A DNA stretch of 39,151 nt from Terramyces sp. JEL0728 (taxonomy: Eukaryota; Chytridiomycota; Chytridiomycetes; Rhizophydiales; Terramycetaceae): NCBI GenBank assembly GCA_027603945.1, contig JADIIU010000115.1, positions 1-39,151 of the forward strand, read 5' to 3'. The notes beneath the pieces are model-generated. The model was not told the DNA's origin and ran no database searches. It saw nothing but the letters and a program-made list of their open reading frames with translations. Position numbers and translations under genes: made by a program. Position 1 is the stretch's first letter. Every line of letters begins with the position of its first letter. Below are positions 29,057 to 39,151 of the stretch, one piece after another.

Positions 29057-30201
29057 ATGGCCACCAATCTCGCCGCTTGCGAATACAAAGCAGGAAAAAC
29101 TCTAGGAAAGGGGAGCTATGGGGTAGTCAAAGAAGCGATTAAAGTAACCTGTGTTTTACCAGATATCCACTGATGATCGATTCGCAATGAAAGTGATTTC
29201 AAAAAGTTTAATGAGAGGAAAGGAATCTCTTGTTATTAATGAAATCAACATCCTAAAGAAGATTTCTCAAGGACACAAGCATATCGTTACTCTCATCGAC
29301 TGTAAGTTGCTTTAACAGTAGATTTTGAATCCCCAAACAATTGTATTTCCAGTTAATTTAGTATATTTAGTGATGGATCTCTGTACAGGAGGAGAGCTGT
29401 TTGATAAAATTTGCGAACAGGGAATATATTATGAAGAAGATGCGGCGGAAATCGTCAATACAGTATTGGAAGTAATCAAATACTTGCATTCCCACAACAT
29501 CGTTCACAGAGATATTAAAGTAATTGCCAATTCACATTAAGCCAGAAAATTTATTGTTTAGAAACAAAGAAACTAATGCTGATCTTATGGTTGCTGATTT
29601 TGGGCTCTCGCGAATTGTGAATGACGACGAAGATTATATGCTGAGAACTACTTGCGGTACTCCTAGCTACATGGCGCCAGGTAATATTCGTTCATGTAGA
29701 AATATATTTGAAATCTGGACACGGAAAACCCGTTGATATCTGGGCTATAGGTGTCATGGCATACTTCTTGTAGCAGAAAGTTAATATTAGATTATCTGGG
29801 TGTTTGCCGTTCGATACTGGCAATCAAATTCAAGATCAGAATGCAATTATAAACGGCCAGTTTGAATTTTTTGGAGATGTTTGGAAGGAAGTCTCCCAAA
29901 ATGGTAATTACAACTAATCTCAGCAAAAGACTTTATCAGCAAGTGCTTATTGGTTGATACTTCAAAGAGATTAAGCGTGCAACAAGCTCTCGATCATCCG
30001 TGGTTCAATGCCACTAAACCAAAACAAGATTTGTTCCCTGCTGTCCGCAAAGGCTTTGATGCTCGCCGTATGTTTAGGAAAGCAATTGGTGTTGTCAAGG
30101 CAGTCAACAAATTGTCAAATACGGCACTGAACAAGATTGGTGAACATGGCAGCAATTTCAGTCTTTTGGGATCTGAATCAGATTTGCGTAAGGATATTTG
30201 A
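29057..30201 (+). CDS. CaMK-like kinase 2 (unit B)
   Basis: Eight exons and 334 aa, identical to the unit A copy. All catalytic motifs and the basic C-terminal tail are present. Confidence 0.93.
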
Positions 30202-30239
30202 AATAAATTTGTTACAAACTTTCGCGTAAGAGAAACGTC

Positions 30240-31509
30240 ATGTCAGAAAACCCAAAAGCAACACCGGATGCAGCTCCAAATCCAAATATACTGGCCGTCA
30301 ATAAAATATTAGCGAGCCAAAAGAAATCCAGAGTCAATGCGACAGTAGAGAAAACTTCAGTGATTCCGCAAAAGAAGGAAACATTCATCACACAAAGAGG
30401 TGGTAAAATGTAGTTTGATATTAACTGTAGCATTCAAGGAATCGCAGAAGTTACTCCGCAGGATGTTAGGATTTCTAATCTAGGAATCTTTATTGCAGAA
30501 TAGAAGAACTCTGCAGTCCACGCTGTTGCTTCAAAAGAAAAAAGAAATGCAGCAAGTGCAGCAGCAGTTGGAAAAGAGGAGATTGGATTTTTCAAAGCGG
30601 ATGGAAGAATGTCGAGAAAAACAGGATGAATTGAGGTCAAAGGTAGGAGATGGTTGACACCAGCAAAAACAAATCAAAGAGCGGGTTGCTAAATTCGAAA
30701 AGTTTTTGAAAGAAAACGACGCCAAAAGACTCAGGGCTAACGCCAAGGCTGTTGTCGAAAAGAAGCTGAGAGAACAAAAGGTATTTGGTGTTTGATAAAG
30801 GAAGCTGAGCTGGCAACAATACAACGTCAGTTACAAGTAGAATTAGGAAAATCAAAGTCCGTATTAAAATTAATCAGTATATTATTTTGATATTAGAACA
30901 ACACCAGGGGTATGAAAGATATCTGCAATCAATTGTTGACGTTTTACCGCCGGATTATCTCAACGTGCATGAACCTCAAATTAACGACATCCTGATGAGA
31001 CACAAGACACTCGTTGAGACAAATCAGGATTTAATCTCCGTGGTTCAGCATAATCAGGATGATATTGAAACGGCACAGTCGACTCTCCTTGGATTAGTAA
31101 AAGAGAGAAACGACTTGATCATGGTCTACAATTCAAAATTAGGAACGAGGCAAAAGACTCTGGACAAACTAAAGCAGGAATCGGCGTATTTGGAGGAAGG
31201 TCTAGAAGAGCGGGATAACACCGGAAAAGAAAGAGTAATTGCAACTAACTGTAGCTGCGAATGCTCAGCGAAACCAAGCTCGCCATAGATGATTTGTATG
31301 AGCGAATTAAGGACCAAAACAAGATGCGGGTATTGACTGCGAGGAAAGTAGATCTGGACCAAACTGAGAACTTGGGAGACTACTCTTCAAAATCGACAGA
31401 TTTGAAATCTTGGCTGGATAAACTGCATGCGTTGCAGTTCCGAGTATTGGATTTGCAAGATATCACACAGTTTGAAAAAACCGTCAATTTAAGGAAAGCC
31501 GTAAAATAA
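30240..31509 (+). CDS. DUF4200 coiled-coil protein, probable flagellar (unit B)
   Basis: Seven exons and 382 aa, identical to the unit A copy. The stop again overlaps AATAAA (31505-31510). Confidence 0.85.
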
Positions 31510-31513
31510 ATAC

Positions 31514-31945
31514 TTATAAAAGCTTTATTCTATTTAATGGCCAAATTATACACACTGCCCTTCCGACAACAAGACCAACGGAGACATCGCCAAATTCCCT
31601 AGAATCTACAGACCGGAATGGCTCATCACTTTTTGCCCAAAAATGTCCCTCCTTTACTATATCAGATTTCCCATCATGTTCATAAATATCGCCTGTAAAC
31701 CCGCCCACTCTCTTGCATAATCTCATATACGGCTTGGAAGGATGCGTGAAATACACAATGTCATTCCTTTGTAGATTGCTAGTCTTCCACACCAAGCAAA
31801 TATCTCGGCATCTATCCGTATGTGGATTCAACGTTGGTGCCATACTCCTACCTTCAATTGAAACCAAGTCGAAATAATTTTGATAGATTAGTGCAATCGG
31901 CGGCAATATCCAGTATCGCTGCAAGAATTTTTGAAGTTTATCCAT
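31514..31945 (-). CDS. IMP2: Mitochondrial inner membrane protease subunit 2 (unit B)
   Basis: 143 aa, identical to the unit A copy, with Ser34 and Lys78. Its stop is 4 bp from that of the DUF4200 gene, and its start is 28 bp from the DHODH start. Confidence 0.93.
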   Translation of the reverse strand: MDKLQKFLQRYWILPPIALIYQNYFDLVSIEGRSMAPTLNPHTDRCRDICLVWKTSNLQRNDIVYFTHPSKPYMRLCKRVGGFTGDIYEHDGKSDIVKEGHFWAKSDEPFRSVDSREFGDVSVGLVVGRAVCIIWPLNRIKLL

Positions 31946-31973
31946 TGGTGTGAAAAATATTTTAGAATTTCAA

Positions 31974-33266
31974 ATGGCATCAAGACTAAGACCAACTTCT
32001 TTCTTAAAGGTTGGGCTAACTGCCGCAGGAGGGTTTGTTGCAGGCACCTTCTTTTATTTCTATGCTATGGATTCTAGGGCACTGATTTATAGATGGGGAG
32101 TAATGCCACTAATGCACACCTTGGACCCAGAAGACTCGCATAATATTTCAATCTGGACTGCAAAATATGGTCTCGTACCAAAGGATGTAACAAAGGATGC
32201 TGAATTATTAAAAGTTAAAGTAATGAACGATTTACAAAGATTTGGAACAAGGAAATTACTAACCCTGTTGGATTAGCGGCTGGTTATGACAAAAATGGTG
32301 AAGCGGTTGATTCCTTGCTTGATTTTGGATTCGGATTAGTGGAGGTTGGAAGTATTACACCTTTACCGCAGGTCGAACTTGAGTTAATCTTAGGCGGGAA
32401 ACCCAAAACCAAGATTTTTTAGATTGCCTTCGGATGACGCAGTAATTAATAGATATGGATTCAACTCTGTTGGACATACTGTAGTGTTGAATAGATTGAA
32501 ACACAGGCTTCGCAAATTCCTCTCGTTAAACCCCCACTTGAATGAGAATCAAGTTCCACGTTCACTGAAAGAACACAAATTATTGGGGATAAATTTGGGG
32601 AAAAACAAGCTCTCTCCTGCTGAATCACATGACGATTATTTCAATGGAGTAAAGCAACTTGGTCCCTTGGCAGATTACATCGTTATCAATATTTCTTCAC
32701 CAAACACTCCTGGGTTACGTTCATTGCAACGAAGAGAGCCGATTCAGCAACTCTTAAGCCAGGCAATCACTGCCAGAAACGCATTGTCCCATAACCCTCC
32801 GTTGCTAGTTAAAATAGCTCCAGATTGCTCCGATGCAGAATTGGAAGATATTGCGCACGTGGTAAAGGACGTTGGCATTGATGGAATTATTATTAGCAAC
32901 ACTACAATCTCAAGGCCGCAGAGTCTGAAAGGAGGTACTCTGAAATTAACTCTAGACCAAAAAACAATTCGGCAAATGGGAGGTTTATCTGGTGTTCCTG
33001 TAAAACCCCTCGCTTTGGCTACTGTTTCTAAATTTTACAAACTCACCAATGGCTTGATTCCTATAGTTGGCTGTGGAGGAATTGCAACTGCAGAGGATGC
33101 CCTCCAGTTTTGCAAAGCTGGCGCAAGCATTGTGCAATTGTACACTTCGATGGGGTATAAAGGACCAGGTATAGTTCCGGAAATCAAGGAAGAACTTGCT
33201 GGAATTTTGAAAAAGGAAGGGAAGACTTGGATGGAATTGGTTGGAGCAGATCATCAAAAGAAATAA
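31974..33266 (+). CDS. DHODH: Dihydroorotate dehydrogenase, class 2 (unit B)
   Basis: Three exons and 416 aa, identical to the unit A copy. The stop is inside the palindromic AATAAATTTATT at 33262-33273. Confidence 0.95.
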
Positions 33267-33273
33267 ATTTATT
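33262..33273. terminator. Palindromic double poly(A) signal (unit B copy)
   Basis: AATAAATTTATT holds the DHODH stop on the plus strand and the separase stop on the minus strand, as in unit A. Confidence 0.8.
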
Positions 33274-36200
33274 GGTTTGATATATATAACGGCAGCCCGT
33301 AGATGACTGGGGCAGCGCCAACTATAAATGGCAGATTGCAGGCAGAACGGGCAAGGGACACTGCTGAAGAAATAGAATGTTTTTCTTTGCATCCTGGAAA
33401 CACTCCCCATTTCTGGAGCATGTCGATGGTAAATCGGTCAATATCAACATCGGTTATGTCCCATAAATTTCCAACAATTAACGGGCAACCTGCTGCTAAA
33501 TATTCTAATGCCATCCCAGCAGGATCAAATTGCCCTTTTGGCTTTAGCTGCCCACTACTACACCCAAATATTAGCGATACTGGTATTCTCTTAAAATTGC
33601 CAAGGTCGCTGCTGCTTATTACCGATTCTCCGGCGCCATGTCCGAAATATAGGAATAAGTCGCTCTGCTCCAGCTCAGACTTTAATTTTTCTTTATCCGG
33701 ATGGGTCGCGACATGGCCATGCCAATTTCTAACTAAACCAACTGTTACCTTGACATTAGAAGCCCTTCAAATGTCCTTTGCGTCTTTTTCAAATCTCCTG
33801 AAGGATTGAGCACAAAAGTGGTATTCGTAATATTCAAATACTTTGATTCTGAGAGCAGATTTTCAATCATCATGTAAGAGGGTAGCCTGGAGACTGGCGA
33901 TCCCCTTAGAACTGGCAAAGACTCCCAAGGAATGCACTGTACATTTTTATCGGGCACCAGGACAACATGCATTATCTGATCAAGCACCACTTTCTTTAAA
34001 TTACTTTCAATGTAGAATTTTGATATGATATCTCCCACATCGTCCCTAATCTGCCAGTTAGAGCAGGATACCTCGTCGATGTTTACTTCTTCGTAGTCAA
34101 TCAAATAGCCTTCTGCTTGGTAGCTATCCAATAGGAAATAAATGATATCCTCCAATTCTTCAAACTGGGCATCTGGCCCGAGAGACAAAATGAGTTCGCA
34201 TAGGCCAATGTCAAATTCATGCTTAGTTGCAGATTTGGCCAAGTATCTTGATACAACATTGAAGATCAATGTTCCTAATTTGCTTTGAAATTGCACTAAA
34301 AAGCGTTTCAATATCTCGGGAACTGTAAAAGAAGAAATTAACCCCTAAGTGAGTTCCCAAGCACCTTAAATCCTGCGAACCATGTCGATTCGACTTTTTT
34401 TAAATATTCTTCCAGTCTATTATCTAAGCTCTTCCTTGATTGAAACCACTCTTGCCTATCCCTGGAAGTTTTGCAATTCTTTGCATTTCCTGTTGTAGCT
34501 TTGTTCAATCCCATAATATCGTTGAGCTCACCCATCGCGGATGCAAAATCAAACCCATCCCCGTTAATCCCGCCTTCTCTGGTGGCTAGTCGAGTGAGCG
34601 GTAATTTAAACAAAACTCTGGACGTGCATGTTGCCCTTGTGACTATCAAGTTCTTTCTAGCTGGATCTACAGATATTGAACAAATAATCAAATGGCTGGG
34701 TATGTTTTCCAAAAACTTTGATTGAAAAGAACTGAGATCATCCGGGGAATACACAATATTGCTATATCTTGATGTTTTTTGCCTTCTCAAATACAGACTG
34801 CGAGGAATTTCTTGTCAAATACAAATTACCTAGTAACAATAACAAGAAATCACACATTCTGGTTCCATCAAATTTGTATTGCACTACGTACCCCTTAATC
34901 ATTTGAAGAAGAATTAGATTATGGGCAACATCCTGGGTATCTTCTTGATTTCCAAACTCTTGACAACTTTTGAAGGCATCATTCAAATGTTGTTCCAGCT
35001 GATCTATAATTTTCTTGTTGGCAGGTTTTACGTCCTTGTGGTAGGATGTTGGTAAATTCCAAGGTATGCAGAATACAGTTTCTGAAAAGATTTCCAAGTA
35101 ATTGATTTTTAACAGCTTTTGCAAAAACTGTTGCATTTTTAGTTTAGCGACGGATAAGGTGTAATAGTGCTTGTCAAACTTTGAAATTGACAGGAGCGAT
35201 GCCATTTGCAAATGAGTAGCTGCATGTTTTATATTTCCTTCAGCAGATAATAATTTAGCTCAAGTCAAAATAAATTACCTGATTTGCACAGAATCTTGGC
35301 TTTTAGACTTTCCAAGGTGATGTACTTGCTGAACAGTTCACTAAACATTGATAAATCCTTCTTCTTTGCATTTTCGACTTTGAAGTATCTCACAAGCTCC
35401 CTGTGATTAGAGCTACATACTGTTCATCGACTTCAGGGGGTAATAAATGGCTGTTTGGGGCGATAATACTTTCAACTTGGGCTATGGCTTCCATATACGC
35501 AGACTCTGCCTGATTACAATTTGACTTTTCTTTTGAGTAGATATCTCCTCGAACGATGCTTACAGCTGCATCCAATGTAGCCAAATCTGATAGCTTTAGA
35601 TTTACACCTTTTGCTTGTGAAATAAGATCTACGCTTTCATCCAACTTGTCTTGTATGCAATATAGCTCGGAAAGCAATGTCGAAAACTTTACAAAATAGT
35701 AGTTTGAGTGAAATTTCTCAGCAAGAGAAATCCCCATTTTCAAATAGTACTCTGCTGCTAAAGGCACTCCTTGATATACCAGAATAATATATATGTTTAC
35801 CAAAGAATCAAATATATATTCTAGCGTTAAATTACGTATACTTAAGATTTTAGAGTTACTTTCCGATCTTCTCAAATGCTTTGACAAATCCCGATATGTT
35901 TTGATTGCGAGCTGATATGCCTCATCTGACTTGCTAGATGCGAAGGCTAATTGAAAATCTACAAGTAAAGCGACTATGTTTCCCGTAACAAAACTGTCAT
36001 CTTCCAAAAATTTTGAATTTAACCTATATTCCGCGCTAGATCAATAAAATATTACCATTTTTCCAAGTTTCCGATTGAATGCAAATAGTAGCAGTAATAC
36101 AAGTGGAACATGTTCTTTCCTTCTGAATCGGAATGTTCAAAAAACGATTTTGCTGTGGTCAATGACAAGCCGGCTTTTCCAGAATACCCAAGATCCATAT

Positions 36201-38597
36201 ATGCCAACGAAAGTGCAATATATAGTTTAAGTGCTCCTACAATTATTTTTCAAATACTTGAGGCTCTTTGATGTTTTTCAATTAGACTGCATAACTTGAG
36301 TGCGATGTTGATTGCATATATCCTCATAAAATTAACCTTCAAGTTGGCAAGGTAGTCAATGATATATTCTACATAAGCGGATATTACCTAAATAGTCCTG
36401 TAATTCTTCCAGATCTTCAAATGGTGAAGGGAATTTTCCGTAATCTATTTTTAAATGGAACATACAGGTTTTGACAGCCGGGATGTCTTGTAAAAGTTTG
36501 CTCCAGATTTCGAAAGCTGCCTTTAAATGATCCTGATTAAACTTGTTGATTTCCGACAGACTGATTGCTAGTTCACACTTTGCCATAGCTAAAATACTTG
36601 ATATGCTGTTGTCTTTAGGGTCTATCGCGGTTATTTCAGCGACCAAACGTTCACACATTTCCAACAGGTGGGATTTCCCCATTTTTCTACAGAGTTGGAG
36701 ATATTTGAGATTGTACCGCAATAAGTCTTTTCCCTCCAACATTTCTTTTTCCATGAGCAACTCCAAAAATTCGAGCTGCAGCTGGTCGGTCGGATGTTTT
36801 TTCCCATAAAGATAAATGAACTTGTATTCACAGTCAATCACAAATTTTAGTTGCTTCTGTGGTAGTTTCAAGCGTGGATAGATAAACTCATGGTTATTGC
36901 CATTGCTTTTCATTGATGCCAAAGTATAAATAGATAGTAATGATTCCAAATATTTCATTTCATCTAAATTATTAGAAAGCATAATTTCTTTTGCTGTATC
37001 CATACATTCGCTGTACTTTCCCACTGCTGTTAAACACTGCAAGTGCAAAATGTTTCTTTCGAGGACACTGTCTTTATCTTTTTGCAATGACTTTGAAAGT
37101 TTCAGAGAATAAGCAATAAATTCCAAGGCGCCAGCCATCCGCTTGCTGTTGAACATAAATACTGCAATGTTGTATGATAGACTTTCGGTTCTTTTTGCCA
37201 AATAGCTAGATTTTGGATAATACATTTGTATTTGCTTGAACAGTGCAACGATATGCGAATAATTGTTTCCTGTTATAACCAATAATTGGGACATGGTAAT
37301 ATAAACGTTGCACAGCATCATCTCGGACTCTTGCACCTCTAAAATATTTGATTTTTGTGTCAAGTCAATCACACGTTTCAGCAGTGCCATTATATGCGCT
37401 ACTTGAGGTATACATTGAGCCTTATTTCCAAGATACTGTTGAAAAATTTCCTCAATGGGGGACTGTGTGTATCTTATAACGCAAGAAACCACCATATTAA
37501 TCAGCAGTGCTTCAAGTTTTGAAACTCTACAATGATCTGTGGTAGAGGAAAAGTTTAAATCGTATACGCTTTCGATCATGTTTGGTTTCAAATGTGTCAG
37601 TGCTGCAAGTAGTTCCGTAACCAATTTTGATTTTGTTATTTCCTTGATAAAATCCAAGATAATTTGCATATCGAATTGATTTGCTATTGCAAAGTTTAGG
37701 GTAGCTGTTAACCATCCAATGCATGAAATTCTACCAGTATTAAATTTAGCCAATTTCAAAGGTGAAACCAAAATATTATAAGCCAGAATTTGTATATCTA
37801 ATTGATTCTCAATATGGGATATTTTATGTGTTAACTGGTGCAGCATTTTATCTACAATTTCAGGTTCAAATTTCTCCACTTGCAAATAGTACTTTAGACA
37901 GCACGAAGTAAATTCCACATATGTGTTTCCTATATCAGGGAGATGCTTACCTGTGGCAGATCCAGATAACTTGTAAAAAACTTTGAAAAGGTTTTCGCTG
38001 TTTTGGCTCCTAGTTTTAGACTGCATTGTCCAGCAATCAAGTCCGTCTGGTTGATACACGAGGTCTATTATATCTAGCTGAGAAGAGTATCCCAATCCGT
38101 GTGTAATTTGAAGCGCGCGAATGAAATATACTGAAACTACTTGGTTTAGTGTTTCATTTGCAACATAAGGGATTCGGAAAAGCTGTTTACATCGACTGAG
38201 TGAAGGGGAAACAACGTTCCATTTTTCTTCTTTATCTTTTGACCCTTTAAGCAGGTAATTTAATAATAATATCAGTGAAAAGGAATGGTTGAACTAGATT
38301 AGTAAATATTACAGCTTGTATGTCAATCAATTTGCAAAGGAAATTCAGAGCCAGTTTTTCAATTTCCATTGTCTCTCGTTTCTTTTTATCTCTTGGTGTT
38401 GAATTCAATGCCATGATTGCGATCGCCATGATGTAATCCAAGTGCCTCTTAGTTGGTCGTAATCCCAGAGCTGATTTCAATCCTTCAAGGGTTTCCTTGT
38501 ATACCTTCTCACCTTTCTTTCTCGTCAACTCTCTCTTGATTTGATCCACCAGTTGCGAACTATAGTTTTCCAAGCATTTCAGTTTTTTGAAATCCAT
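33269..38597 (-). CDS. ESP1: Separase, peptidase C50 (unit B)
   Basis: Ten exons and 1716 aa, the same exon plan shifted by 18,638. The protease domain, including the catalytic His and Cys, is identical to unit A because it lies in the identical core. The N-terminal half carries at least five amino-acid differences (Asp to Asn in RRSES[DN]SK, Ile to Val in KDS[IV]LER, Leu to Ile in LPD[LI]GN, Cys to Tyr in VIR[CY]TQ, and QV to LA in QI[QV/LA]YN). This contrasts with the silent pattern in CRM1 and fits the fast evolution of the separase N-terminus. Confidence 0.95.
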
Positions 38598-38673
38598 AAA
38601 AGTGTCCGAAATTGAAAAAATAATTGGGGTTTCAAAGTTGAAACCCCCAGGTATCAATAAAATCAATTTTATT

Positions 38674-39151
38674 TCAACATGAAGAAAAATCGCATAATCC
38701 ATAACCAGCTCCAGAGTTCATAGAACAAGATGTTGAAGCAGGACATGTTGAAAGCACAATAATAGAGTTTCCATTTGCGTCCATTTGACAATTTGCTACC
38801 TGGGCTCCGGAACACTGAGGCAGAACACCTAACGTGCAACTAGTACCTGCTGCTATCACTGGGTTGCTATTGCAATTGCCGGTAGATGAACTGCCGCATG
38901 AGGTGGAACAGATGGGAGAACCATTCTGTAATAAACAAGAAGTTGTGTCTGGACAACTTTGAAATACATACTGTCCGATGAAGCCAGATGTACCAATTGT
39001 CCATGCGCATATTGCAATTTGATTTCCTGAGCAAGTCTGGGGTGAAGTAGCGGGATCGCATGAAGTAGTTGGATCAATAACAGCGTTGTTGCATCCTCCT
39101 GTAGATGGTGCTGTAGTTGGGACTGTTGCGGTGTTGCAGTTTCCATAAAGA
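38674..39151 (-). CDS. Secreted Cys-rich protein, 3' part, 5' end off window (unit B)
   Basis: 158 residues open to the right edge, the same two Cys-rich modules as the unit A copy. One amino-acid difference is visible in the linker (PTTA instead of PTTT), caused by a local change that keeps the length. If the sequence beyond 39151 is the native upstream region, this would be the intact copy of the gene. The stop is followed directly by AATAAA. Confidence 0.72.
   Translation of the reverse strand, partial: LYGNCNTATVPTTAPSTGGCNNAVIDPTTSCDPATSPQTCSGNQIAICAWTIGTSGFIGQYVFQSCPDTTSCLLQNGSPICSTSCGSSSTGNCNSNPVIAAGTSCTLGVLPQCSGAQVANCQMDANGNSIIVLSTCPASTSCSMNSGAGYGLCDFSSC

Larger units (their letters stand above)
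20513..39151 (+). repeat. Tandem unit B (18,639 bp)
   Basis: Direct repeat of unit A. Its last base, 39151, pairs with 20512, the last base of unit A, so the window ends exactly at the unit boundary. Gene content and order are the same. Differences concentrate in 20513-25858 and 35857-39151; the centre looks identical. Confidence 0.97.

Noticed and set aside
1875..39151. The 18.6-kb unit as a giant transposon or integrated plasmid
   Set aside because: It carries only ordinary housekeeping genes, has no terminal inverted or long terminal repeats, no integrase or replication gene, and its ends cut two host genes.

Overview
This is nuclear DNA from a eukaryote with a very compact, intron-rich genome. 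The genes encode exportin-1/CRM1, separase, a Mediator subunit, two CaMK-like kinases, mitochondrial DHODH, the Imp2 protease and an ABC1-type kinase. A DUF4200 coiled-coil protein of the CCDC42/CFAP73/CFAP100 type suggests the organism can build a flagellum. Secreted Cys-rich and Kex2-processed-looking proteins fit a zoosporic, early-diverging fungus or close relative (Rozella/aphelid/chytrid grade). That placement is an inference, not a proof. I see no rRNA, tRNA, CRISPR array or bacterial-style operon.

Layout. Positions 1-1819 are one end of a hAT DNA transposon with an uninterrupted transposase frame that runs off the left edge. It sits inside exon 2 of MED18. From 1875 to the last base the window is two head-to-tail copies of one unit of about 18.64 kb: unit A 1875-20512 and unit B 20513-39151. 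The window ends exactly on the last base of unit B. Each unit holds, left to right: 5' part of MED18 (-), secreted two-domain protein (+), CRM1 (-), ABC1-family kinase (-), CaMK-like kinase 1 (+), CaMK-like kinase 2 (+), DUF4200 coiled-coil protein (+), IMP2 (-), class 2 DHODH (+), separase (-), and the 3' part of a secreted Cys-rich protein (-). The arms of the two units differ at roughly 1% of sites by eye. The central ~10 kb (7221-17218 against 25859-35856) shows no difference I could find.

Gene structure. I reconstructed 45 introns in unit A from reading-frame continuity and family conservation. All are 19-22 nt (10 of 19, 17 of 20, 15 of 21, 3 of 22). The spliced products have sensible lengths, for example CRM1 of 1071 aa and separase of 1716 aa. 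Two introns appear to end in TG instead of AG. AATAAA signals overlap or abut the stop codon in most genes. One 12-bp palindrome, AATAAATTTATT, carries both stop codons and both poly(A) signals of a convergent pair. Two divergent start codons are 29 bp apart. No gene-free stretch exceeds 300 bp outside the transposon.

Functional themes are nuclear export and cell cycle (CRM1, ESP1, MED18), mitochondrial inner membrane (IMP2, DHODH, probably the ABC1 kinase), Ca2+ signalling (two CaMK-like genes), a probable axonemal protein, and secreted surface proteins.
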